The notes beneath the pieces are model-generated. The model made no database searches. It was not told the DNA's origin and saw nothing but the letters and a program-made list of their open reading frames with translations. The position numbers and the translations under genes are program-made. Shown here in pieces: positions 5,437 to 11,438 of a DNA stretch of 11,438 nucleotides. Numbering within the stretch: position 1 is the stretch's first letter; each line of letters begins with the position of its first letter. Origin of the DNA: an uncultured Bacteroidales bacterium (GTDB lineage Bacteria > Bacteroidota > Bacteroidia > Bacteroidales > P3); contig CALGCG010000110.1 of NCBI GenBank assembly GCA_937884485.1, forward strand, positions 1-11,438. Direction: 5' to 3'.

Positions 5437-7518
5437 ATGGACCTCTTCAGCGCAGCAGACACCGCACCCATCCAGCAGCAGATGGAACAGCTGGCCGAAC
5501 GCATCGACCAGTTGAACTATGAGTATTACATGAACGACCGCTCGCTGGTATCCGACCAGGAGTTCGATGCCATGCTGCGGGAACTTCAAGACCTCGAGCA
5601 GCAATACCCTGAACTGGCCTCGCCCCTTTCGCCCACCAAGAGGGTGGGGGGGGAGGTGAACAAGAGCTTTCGCCAGGTGGAGCATCGTTTCCCCATGCTC
5701 TCGCTGGGCAACACCTATTCCATCGAAGAGATAGAAGAATTTGAAGAACGCACCCGCCGCCTCCTCGACGGCGAAACCTTCTCCTACACCTGTGAACTCA
5801 AATACGACGGCGTCGCCATCGGCCTCACCTATCGCCACGGGCGCCTCGTCCAGGCTGTCACCCGCGGCAACGGCGCCGTCGGCGACGACATCACCCTCAA
5901 CGCCAAAACCATCCCCACCATACCCCTCCGCCTCCGCGGCGACTACCCCGACGACTTCGAGGCCCGCGGCGAGGTGGTATACCCCTTCGAGCCCTTCAAC
6001 GCCATGAACCTCCAGCGCGAAGCCGACGGCCTCGAACCCTTCGCCAACCCCCGCAACGCCGCCAGCGGCAGCCTCAAGCTCCAGGACTCCGCCGAGTGCG
6101 CCAAACGCAAGCTCATGTTCTGCATGTACTTCATGATGGGCCCCGACGACAGCCTCCTGCCCGACACCCACTCCCAGCGCCTCCAATGGGCACGCCAGAT
6201 GGGCTTCAAAGTGCAGCCCTACATCCAGGAGTGCCGCGACATCAACGACATCAAAGCCTTCATCGACCATTGGGACCGCGCCCGCTGGGACCTTCCCTTT
6301 GCCATCGACGGCATCGTCATCAAGGTCAACCAGACCTCCCTCTGGGACCGCCTCGGCCTCACCGCCAAGTCGCCCCGCTGGGCCATAGCCTACAAGTTCA
6401 AGGCCGAGCGCGTCAGCACACCCCTCCTCAGCATCTCCTACCAGGTGGGACGCACCGGCAAAGTCACACCCGTTGCCAACCTCCAGCCCGTCGCCCTTGG
6501 CGGCACCACCGTCCGCCGCGCCACCCTCGTCAACGCCGACTTCATCCAGAAGATGGACATCCACATCGGCGACCACCTCCTCATCGAGAAAGGCGGCGAA
6601 ATCATACCCAAAGTCGTCGGCGTCGACCTCGACCAGCGCCTCCCGGGCTCCATGCCCGTGGCCTACGTCCAGCGCTGCCCCGAGTGCGGCACACCCCTCC
6701 TCCGCGTCGAAGGCGAGGCCGCCCACTACTGCCCCAACACCGACGGCTGCCACCCCCAAATCATCGGCCGCCTCGAGCACTTCGTCTCACGCAAGGCCAT
6801 GGACATCGAAAGCCTCGGCCCCGAACGCCTGGAAATGCTCTACAAGGCCGGCCTCGTCCGCAACATCGCCGACATCTACGACCTCCGCCGCCAGCAGCTC
6901 ATCGGCCTCGGAACCGAACAGCAGGCTTCCATCCAGGACAAAAGTGCCGACAACCTCCTCGCCGCCATCGAGGACTCCAAGCAGGTGCCCTTCGAGCGCG
7001 TACTCTTCGCTCTCGGCATCCGCTACGTCGGCGAAGTCGGCGCACGCAAAATTGCACGCCACTTCCAGAACATCGACAGCCTCCTCGCCGCCTCCGAAGA
7101 GGAACTCGCCCAGGTGGAGGACGTGGGTGAAGTCACCGCCAAAGCCATCAACGAGTGGTTTGCCGACGAACACCACCGCGCCATCGTCCAGCGCCTCCGC
7201 GACGCTGGCCTCCAGTTCGCCACCAAACATTCGGCACCAGACCCCCGGCACTCACCCCTCTCGGGCCTCACCTTCGTCGTCAGCGGCGTCTTCGAAAACT
7301 TCTCCCGCGACGGCATCAAAGCCTCCATCGAGGAGCACGGCGGCCGCGTCGCAGGCTCCATCAGCAGCAAAACATCCTACCTCCTCGCAGGCGAAAAGAT
7401 GGGCCCCGAAAAACGCAAGAAAGCCGAAAGCCTCGGCGTACCCATCATCTCCGAGCCCGAATACCTCGCCATGATAGCCCCGTCGTCCGACGCCACCCCC
7501 AACGCCCAAAACTCCTGA
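5437..7518 (+). CDS. ligA: NAD-dependent DNA ligase LigA
   Basis: LigA seals nicks, chiefly between Okazaki fragments and after repair, using NAD+ as the AMP donor. The 693 residues are within the family's usual range. Domains in order are: Ia NMN-binding region (YEYYMNDRSLVSDQEFD, about 28-44), adenylation domain with the AMP-accepting lysine K122 in KYDG, OB fold (about 325-405), a Cys4 zinc finger (C414, C417, C432, C438), helix-hairpin-helix region (about 455-590) and a C-terminal BRCT domain (about 605-680). All catalytic parts are intact. It starts 14 bases after dapF and ends TGA 9 bases before the next gene, so it sits mid-operon. Co-transcription with dnaX groups two replication functions. 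One oddity is a run of eight G (5646-5653) at codons for RVGGEV, where GGG GGG breaks the local preference for GGC. Confidence 0.98.
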   Translation: MDLFSAADTAPIQQQMEQLAERIDQLNYEYYMNDRSLVSDQEFDAMLRELQDLEQQYPELASPLSPTKRVGGEVNKSFRQVEHRFPMLSLGNTYSIEEIEEFEERTRRLLDGETFSYTCELKYDGVAIGLTYRHGRLVQAVTRGNGAVGDDITLNAKTIPTIPLRLRGDYPDDFEARGEVVYPFEPFNAMNLQREADGLEPFANPRNAASGSLKLQDSAECAKRKLMFCMYFMMGPDDSLLPDTHSQRLQWARQMGFKVQPYIQECRDINDIKAFIDHWDRARWDLPFAIDGIVIKVNQTSLWDRLGLTAKSPRWAIAYKFKAERVSTPLLSISYQVGRTGKVTPVANLQPVALGGTTVRRATLVNADFIQKMDIHIGDHLLIEKGGEIIPKVVGVDLDQRLPGSMPVAYVQRCPECGTPLLRVEGEAAHYCPNTDGCHPQIIGRLEHFVSRKAMDIESLGPERLEMLYKAGLVRNIADIYDLRRQQLIGLGTEQQASIQDKSADNLLAAIEDSKQVPFERVLFALGIRYVGEVGARKIARHFQNIDSLLAASEEELAQVEDVGEVTAKAINEWFADEHHRAIVQRLRDAGLQFATKHSAPDPRHSPLSGLTFVVSGVFENFSRDGIKASIEEHGGRVAGSISSKTSYLLAGEKMGPEKRKKAESLGVPIISEPEYLAMIAPSSDATPNAQNS
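5632..5653 (+). repeat. Short hairpin and G8 homopolymer inside ligA
   Basis: CCCACC (5632-5637) pairs with GGTGGG (5643-5648) across a five-base loop, and the right arm merges into an uninterrupted run of eight G at 5646-5653. A one-base slip in the run would truncate LigA at about residue 72. G-runs this long were not noticed elsewhere in the window. Confidence 0.7.
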
Positions 7519-7527
7519 CCGCCCACC

Positions 7528-8616
7528 ATGAAACGCCTCCTCGTCCTCGCCGCACTCCTCCTACTCTCATGGGACGCAGGCTGCCAGCCTGCGAACGACT
7601 CCTCTGCCCGCCACTCCCACTGGCAGCTCGGCGTCAACCTCGGCTACGCCATGCCCAACAACTTCAACATGATGGAGTACTCGCGCGGCACCTTCGGCAT
7701 CGACGCCACATGGCTCTCCCGCCGCACCGGCACCGAGTACTGGCGCCTGCGCAAGCACTATCCCGCCTTCGGCCTCCGCGCCTCCTTCGCCTTCATCCCC
7801 GACGCCGTCTACGGCCACCGCATCGGCCTCGCCGGCCTCGTCCAAGCGCCCCTCGGACGCCTCGTCGACTACCACATAGCCCTCGGACTCTCCTCCTTCA
7901 CCCGCCCCCAATCCTTCACCGGCGACCAGGAAAACATCTTCATCTCCTCCGTCGTCAACTGCCTCATCGACGTAGGCTTCGACCTCCGCCTCGGCCATCG
8001 CTACCTCCTCTCCGCCTCGCTCCTCCACTCCTCCAACGGCATGCTCCTCTTCCCCAACAAAGGTCTCAACTTCCTCCAGCTCGGCGCCGCCGTCAAACTC
8101 GGCAACGACTACGAACGCCAGCTCGACTGGCTCAACTCCCGCGCCCTCCTGCCTCCCGACTCAACCCTCCAGCCTCCCGCCTCCGAACTGAACATTGCCC
8201 TCGCCGGCGGCGCCGTCATGTCGCGCGACACCGCCTACCCGGGCTACTACCCCTGCTACGACCTCGCACTCACCTTCCAGCGCTATGCCTCGCCGACCTT
8301 CGCCTACGGCGCCACCCTCGACCTCTGGTACAACTTCGTCGACCGCTCCCAGCTCCTCGACGAACACGCCTCCTACCGCCTCCCGCTCTACATCTCGGCC
8401 CTCGGCGTCATGGAATTCTTCTGGGGACCCCTCAGCATCAAAGCCGGACTCGGCTTCTCCATCGTCTCCTCGCCTCAGGTCTCCTCGCCCCTCTATGAGC
8501 GCGTCGGCGCCTACTACAACCTCCGCCGCGCCTTCCTCGGTGTCGCCCTCAACGCCCACGGCGGCCGCATCGAATTCATCGAGTGGACCCTCGGCTACCG
8601 TTTCCCCCTGCGCTGA
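7528..8616 (+). CDS. Secreted PagL-like outer-membrane protein (putative acyloxyacyl hydrolase / lipid A deacylase)
   Basis: The 362-residue protein begins with a signal peptide (MKRLLVLAALLLLS). The rest is rich in alternating aromatic/polar strands such as HWQLGVNLGY and ends YRFPLR, as expected for an outer-membrane beta-barrel. Residues 167-181 read HSSNGMLLFPNKGLN, matching the HxSN...PNxG pattern of PagL-family acyloxyacyl hydrolases, which remove a 3-O-acyl chain from lipid A. H167 and S169 fit the catalytic His and Ser. The position expected to carry the catalytic Glu of Pseudomonas PagL appears to be N181. At 362 residues it is about twice the size of PagL, with further barrel-like sequence (about 225-362) after a Pro-rich linker. 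C19 lies in DAGC, a poor lipobox. It starts 9 bases after ligA and is the last gene of the cluster. The family call rests on one motif plus topology; the substrate is inferred. Confidence 0.65.
   Translation: MKRLLVLAALLLLSWDAGCQPANDSSARHSHWQLGVNLGYAMPNNFNMMEYSRGTFGIDATWLSRRTGTEYWRLRKHYPAFGLRASFAFIPDAVYGHRIGLAGLVQAPLGRLVDYHIALGLSSFTRPQSFTGDQENIFISSVVNCLIDVGFDLRLGHRYLLSASLLHSSNGMLLFPNKGLNFLQLGAAVKLGNDYERQLDWLNSRALLPPDSTLQPPASELNIALAGGAVMSRDTAYPGYYPCYDLALTFQRYASPTFAYGATLDLWYNFVDRSQLLDEHASYRLPLYISALGVMEFFWGPLSIKAGLGFSIVSSPQVSSPLYERVGAYYNLRRAFLGVALNAHGGRIEFIEWTLGYRFPLR
7575..7593. repeat. 19-bp perfect palindrome inside the signal-peptide region
   Basis: CGCAGGCTG, a central C, then CAGCCTGCG form two 9-base arms with one central base. 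It encodes the DAGCQPA stretch just after the hydrophobic core of the signal peptide. This position can tolerate a short in-frame insertion, so the palindrome may be a copy of a dispersed REP-like element. No other copy was seen in this window. Confidence 0.7.
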
Positions 8617-8830
8617 CCTTCCCCACCTCGCCCCAAATTCGCCCCCTATTCGGCCCTTCTTATATAGTTCTTATATCGTTCACATATAGTTCTTATATAG
8701 TTCCTATATACAGTATATAAGAACTATATGAGAACTATATAAGAAGTATATGTAAACTATATGAGAAGGGGCGAAGAAGGGGCGAATTGGAGGCCTCTCG
8801 GGTCCCTGTTTGGTTTATTGTTTTCCGATG
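8617..8830. other. Convergent intergenic region
   Basis: About 214 bases lie between two convergent stop codons (TGA 8614-8616 on plus and TAA 8831-8833 on minus). Nearly all of it is filled by the large inverted repeat at 8634-8790. No convincing ORF, tRNA or promoter was seen in it, and the minus-strand 145-codon frame that crosses it is out of frame with the real gene. No separate T-tailed terminator is evident, so the palindrome may itself end both transcripts. Confidence 0.7.
8634..8790. repeat. Giant imperfect palindrome built of fourteen 11-bp units
   Basis: The left arm 8634-8711 and right arm 8713-8790 pair around the single base A8712 with no gaps. By hand count about 64 of 78 positions are complementary, and several mismatches would be G-U pairs in RNA. 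Both arms divide into 11-base units. The left has five TTCTTATATAG-like units (from 8657, 8668, 8679, 8690 and 8701) preceded by two GC-rich ones (from 8635 and 8646). The right has five CTATATGAGAA-like units (from 8713, 8724, 8735, 8746 and 8757) followed by GGGGCGAAGAA (8768) and GGGGCGAATTG (8779). It lies between convergent genes, 17 bases after one stop and 40 before the other. It could be a bidirectional terminator, a cruciform or a miniature mobile element. Confidence 0.9.
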
Positions 8831-11438
8831 TTATTCGCCCGCCTGTTTCAGCATGTCCTCGATCATGGCCACCTGCCAGGGGTGCTTCATCTCGAATATT
8901 TCGTTGATGGGGCGGCTGAGCATTTCGATGAGGAGGTGGGTGTTGTCCTGGTGTTCCATGCGCTCCAGCTCGTCGGCCACCTGTCGCCAGTCGTGCTGCG
9001 AGTAGAGGAGGGGGATGAAGATGTTGAGGTCGAAGTTGCGCACCACCATGTTGTCGATGCCTTCGGTCTCGATGCGCGAGTGGGCGCGTGCGAGTTTGAT
9101 TTCGCCCACTTCCTGCAGCACCTGCTGGTACTTCTCGTAGAGGACGTACTCGTTCATCAGGAAGGCCACGACGGCGTTGCTCAGCGAGTTCCACATCTTG
9201 CGCGGCAGGGGGCGTGAGACGAAGCGGCCTATCATGAAGCTGCCCGCCGTGAGCCCGGAGACCCCGCGCTGGCGGCAGAGGGCGTAGGCCCGCTGGAAGA
9301 AGTCGGTCTTGTGCTGGCGGCTCAGCAGGTCGAAGAGGCGGCTCTGGTCGTTGTGGTCGCCCATGCGGCTTTGCAGCACCTGCTGCACGTATTCCTCAGA
9401 GCGGCTTTCGTACCACGAGTTGACGATGTCGTGGGCAATCTCCGGCTTGTTCTGCAGGTTGCAGCGGATGAGCCGCGCCAGTTTGCCCAGGTCGGTGATG
9501 TAGGAGGCTTCCTGCGAGGTGACGATGCGCTGGTACTGGGCGTAGGCCAGTTTCATGCGCTGGAAGAAGAGGCGCTCCTCGTCGCTGAGGTCCACCGAGG
9601 CGCCTTCGTAGTATTTGGTGAAACGGGCGGGCTTGAAGGCCGCCTGCCCTTTGAAGAGGCTCTGGCGCTTGGAGCTGACGGTCAGCATCTCGCCCTCGGC
9701 GATGGTGATGCCGTCGCCGTTGACAATGGTGTTGTCCACGATGTTGACCCCGTAGGAGTGCAGGTCCATGAAGGCCGGGATGCCGTAGCCGCGGCAGGCG
9801 GTGACCACATGGATGGCGGCGGGCATCATGCTCAGGATGGCGTCCACCTCGTTGAGGGTGATGGTGTCCTCGGGCACGAAATGCTCCTGGCACAGGCAGA
9901 CGTTCTCGCCCTTGCTCTTGAGCTCCTTGGCTTTGGCCACCGAGAAGCAGAGGCGGGCCGAGATGGCTGTGCGCGGCAGCACGCTCAGGCCGTGGGAGAA
10001 GAACTGGAGGGTGGAGAGCGAACGGTCGTCGATGGAGGCGGAAACAATCTGGCGGAGGTGGTAGGGCTTGATGAGGTCCATCACGTGGGTGTCGTCGATG
10101 AGGCTCTCGTTGCGCATGTCGATGGCCGAGATGAGGGCGGCGCGGCCCGTCATCTCCGAGGCGTTGAGCTGCAGCACCGAGAAGAGGCTCAGCTTGTGGG
10201 GCCTTGTCTCGACAGCGAACTCGATGGTGACGGGGGTTTTGTAGCGGTATTCGAGTTTCTTCAGCAGCGGGTCGAAATGGTAGACCGCCGGGAATTTCTT
10301 GACGATCTCGTTACGGTTGTTGTAGGCGAGGTCCTCGGTGGTGACGTCGCCGGTCATGATTTCCTCGCCGAAGATATTGCGGTAGCTCTCGATCTGTTTG
10401 CCCTCGCCGGTGCGCGAGTGGCGGCTGTAGAGCACGCCGGGGTAGCTGTCGTTGTTGCCGATGGTCCACACCATGCGCTGCAGGATGAGGCTTGGGAAGG
10501 CCTGCTTGCCCTGCATGAAGGTGAGTATGAGGTCGGAGTTCTCGGTGTAGAACTTGCGCACATACTGCGTCAGCTGCAGCACCTGGTACTCGGCGTCGTT
10601 GATCAGCCGCTCGCCGTCCGGGGTGGCGGTGATGTGGCGCTCGAGGGTGAGTATGCGCTGTTGCTGGTCCTGGGGGGAGAGCTGGATGTCCGAATTCTGG
10701 TAGCGGTGCTCGATGCCCAGCATCTCGCAGATGGTGTGCAGGGTGCTGAGGTAGACGCGGTTGGCCATCGGCAGCTCGAACTTCGAGGTCAGGGCCTCGT
10801 AGGCCGTGCGTGTGACGCCGATGTTGAGCAGCGTGGGCATGAGGCCGGGGATGTACTGCGGCATGGCGCAGCGGATGGCGAACACCAGGGGGTTGCGCTT
10901 GTCGCCCAGGCGGCAGCGCGTCATGATTTCCAGGTTGCGCACGGCGGCCTTGAGGTGCTCGTTGAGCAGCGCGGGGTTCTTGAAAGACTTGGAGGTGAGG
11001 ATGCAGAAGTCGGGCACGGGGTAGCTGTTGCGCGTCAGGTCGAGCAGCATGCGCCCTTTGTAGCTGATTTCCTCGTCGGTGAAATCGCCGGAGGTGAGGG
11101 TGGTGATGAGGTATTCGTTGTTGGTCAGGGGATTGTCCTTGACGTACTGGATGCAGTCGTTGCGGAAGTGCTTGCGGGTGGCGTCCAGTTCCGCCCGTTC
11201 ATCGTTGCTCAGTGAGCCTTCCTTTTCGCCGAGGAGCAGTTCGAGGAAGTGGACCTGCTTGTCGTCGCGGAGGCGTAGCAGGCGGTTCATATCGTACCAT
11301 CGCGGTGGAAACTCGCGGTAGAGGTCGTCGGGGTCGCCTTCAAGCTGGTAGCGGACGGTGCCGGGTTTGTTGCCTTCCAGTTGGTTGGAGGGGTCTTCGC
11401 TGTCGTGGTCGAAAATCTCGTGCCCTTCGTGGGCGTAG
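8831..11438 (-). CDS. Pyruvate phosphate dikinase-like protein lacking the PEP/pyruvate barrel (5' end outside window)
   Basis: The frame is open from the TAA at 8831-8833 to the right edge. The Met at 11290 is internal, because 49 more codons (including DPDDLYREFPPRWYD) lie upstream with no stop. Numbering from that Met, the PPDK N-terminal ATP-grasp fold is recognisable: SYKGRMLLDLT then PVPDFCILTS (77-100; K78 matches the ATP-contacting Lys), AIRCAMPQYIPGLMPTLLN (138-156; R140), MVWTIGNNDSYPGVLYSR (273-290) and IEFAVE (356-361). The swivel domain follows (about 433-550). H494 in AIHVVTACRGYGIPA lines up with the phosphorylated His of PPDK, but the usual GGxTSH is degraded to MMPAAIH. The LQTR arginine of PPDK is replaced (LQLN, 373-376). 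After GDGITIAEGEMLTV there is no PEP/pyruvate-binding TIM barrel. Instead about 265 residues of unrecognised, mostly helical sequence end the protein. The ATP-to-His half reaction may survive; the acceptor is unknown. A pseudo-enzyme role is also possible. Confidence 0.8.
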   Translation of the reverse strand, partial: YAHEGHEIFDHDSEDPSNQLEGNKPGTVRYQLEGDPDDLYREFPPRWYDMNRLLRLRDDKQVHFLELLLGEKEGSLSNDERAELDATRKHFRNDCIQYVKDNPLTNNEYLITTLTSGDFTDEEISYKGRMLLDLTRNSYPVPDFCILTSKSFKNPALLNEHLKAAVRNLEIMTRCRLGDKRNPLVFAIRCAMPQYIPGLMPTLLNIGVTRTAYEALTSKFELPMANRVYLSTLHTICEMLGIEHRYQNSDIQLSPQDQQQRILTLERHITATPDGERLINDAEYQVLQLTQYVRKFYTENSDLILTFMQGKQAFPSLILQRMVWTIGNNDSYPGVLYSRHSRTGEGKQIESYRNIFGEEIMTGDVTTEDLAYNNRNEIVKKFPAVYHFDPLLKKLEYRYKTPVTIEFAVETRPHKLSLFSVLQLNASEMTGRAALISAIDMRNESLIDDTHVMDLIKPYHLRQIVSASIDDRSLSTLQFFSHGLSVLPRTAISARLCFSVAKAKELKSKGENVCLCQEHFVPEDTITLNEVDAILSMMPAAIHVVTACRGYGIPAFMDLHSYGVNIVDNTIVNGDGITIAEGEMLTVSSKRQSLFKGQAAFKPARFTKYYEGASVDLSDEERLFFQRMKLAYAQYQRIVTSQEASYITDLGKLARLIRCNLQNKPEIAHDIVNSWYESRSEEYVQQVLQSRMGDHNDQSRLFDLLSRQHKTDFFQRAYALCRQRGVSGLTAGSFMIGRFVSRPLPRKMWNSLSNAVVAFLMNEYVLYEKYQQVLQEVGEIKLARAHSRIETEGIDNMVVRNFDLNIFIPLLYSQHDWRQVADELERMEHQDNTHLLIEMLSRPINEIFEMKHPWQVAMIEDMLKQAGE

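Noticed and set aside
5350..6780. 476-codon minus-strand frame opposite ligA, and the Arg/Pro-rich plus-strand frames at 6096-7130 and 7155-8498
   Set aside because: These are out-of-frame readings of ligA and the PagL-like gene, with low-complexity peptides and no initiation context.
7528..7590. Lipoprotein signal peptide for the PagL-like protein
   Set aside because: The Cys at 19 follows Asp-Ala-Gly, and Asp at -3 does not fit the lipobox. This Cys is also encoded within the palindrome.
8657..8767. CRISPR array
   Set aside because: The 11-base units are directly adjacent with no spacers and invert at the centre, and there are no cas genes.
9311..11215. 634-codon plus-strand open frame opposite the dikinase-like gene
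   Set aside because: Same bias shadow: composition is dominated by Val, Gly, Glu, His and Asp. The minus strand carries clear PPDK-family motifs throughout.
8831..11290. Taking the Met at 11290 as the true start of the dikinase-like gene
   Set aside because: The same frame stays open for 49 further codons to the window edge, and the N-terminal ATP-grasp sequence is expected to begin upstream.

Overview
The window looks like part of a chromosome from a Bacteroidales-type member of the Bacteroidota with GC-rich, strongly C-ending codon use. Three things suggest this: a textbook Bacteroidota -7 promoter element (TATCTTTG) before dnaX, short AT-rich leaders without clear Shine-Dalgarno sites on the main genes, and ClpB, DnaX, DapF and LigA proteins whose details fit that phylum. 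No plasmid, phage or insertion-sequence gene is visible.

Layout. Positions 1-95 hold the 5' end of an AT-rich divergent minus-strand gene that runs off the left edge (unrecognised). clpB (145-2757, +) encodes a complete disaggregase and ends at a strong hairpin terminator. A promoter overlapping the tail of that terminator then opens a tight plus-strand cluster: dnaX (2872-4596, broken by an in-frame TAG at 3967), dapF (4628-5422), ligA (5437-7518) and a secreted PagL-like outer-membrane protein (7528-8616). Gaps between these genes are 31, 14 and 9 bases, so they are probably one operon. The convergent minus-strand gene from the right edge to 8831 encodes a large relative of pyruvate phosphate dikinase. 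It keeps the ATP-grasp and phosphohistidine swivel regions but has an unrelated helical C-terminus instead of the PEP/pyruvate barrel. Its true start lies outside the window.

The cluster mixes replication (DnaX clamp loader, LigA Okazaki-fragment ligase) with cell-envelope functions (DapF supplies meso-diaminopimelate for peptidoglycan and lysine; the last gene may trim lipid A). The only large non-coding region is 8617-8830. It holds the most striking structure: a near-symmetrical inverted repeat of about 157 bases built from 11-base units, seven on each side of one central base.

Best candidates for something new: (1) the dnaX amber stop exactly between the clamp-loader core and the tau-specific linker, with the same frame open on both sides; (2) the 11-base-unit palindrome; (3) the barrel-less dikinase-like protein; (4) a 14-base tandem repeat over the dapF stop whose loss would fuse dapF in frame to ligA.
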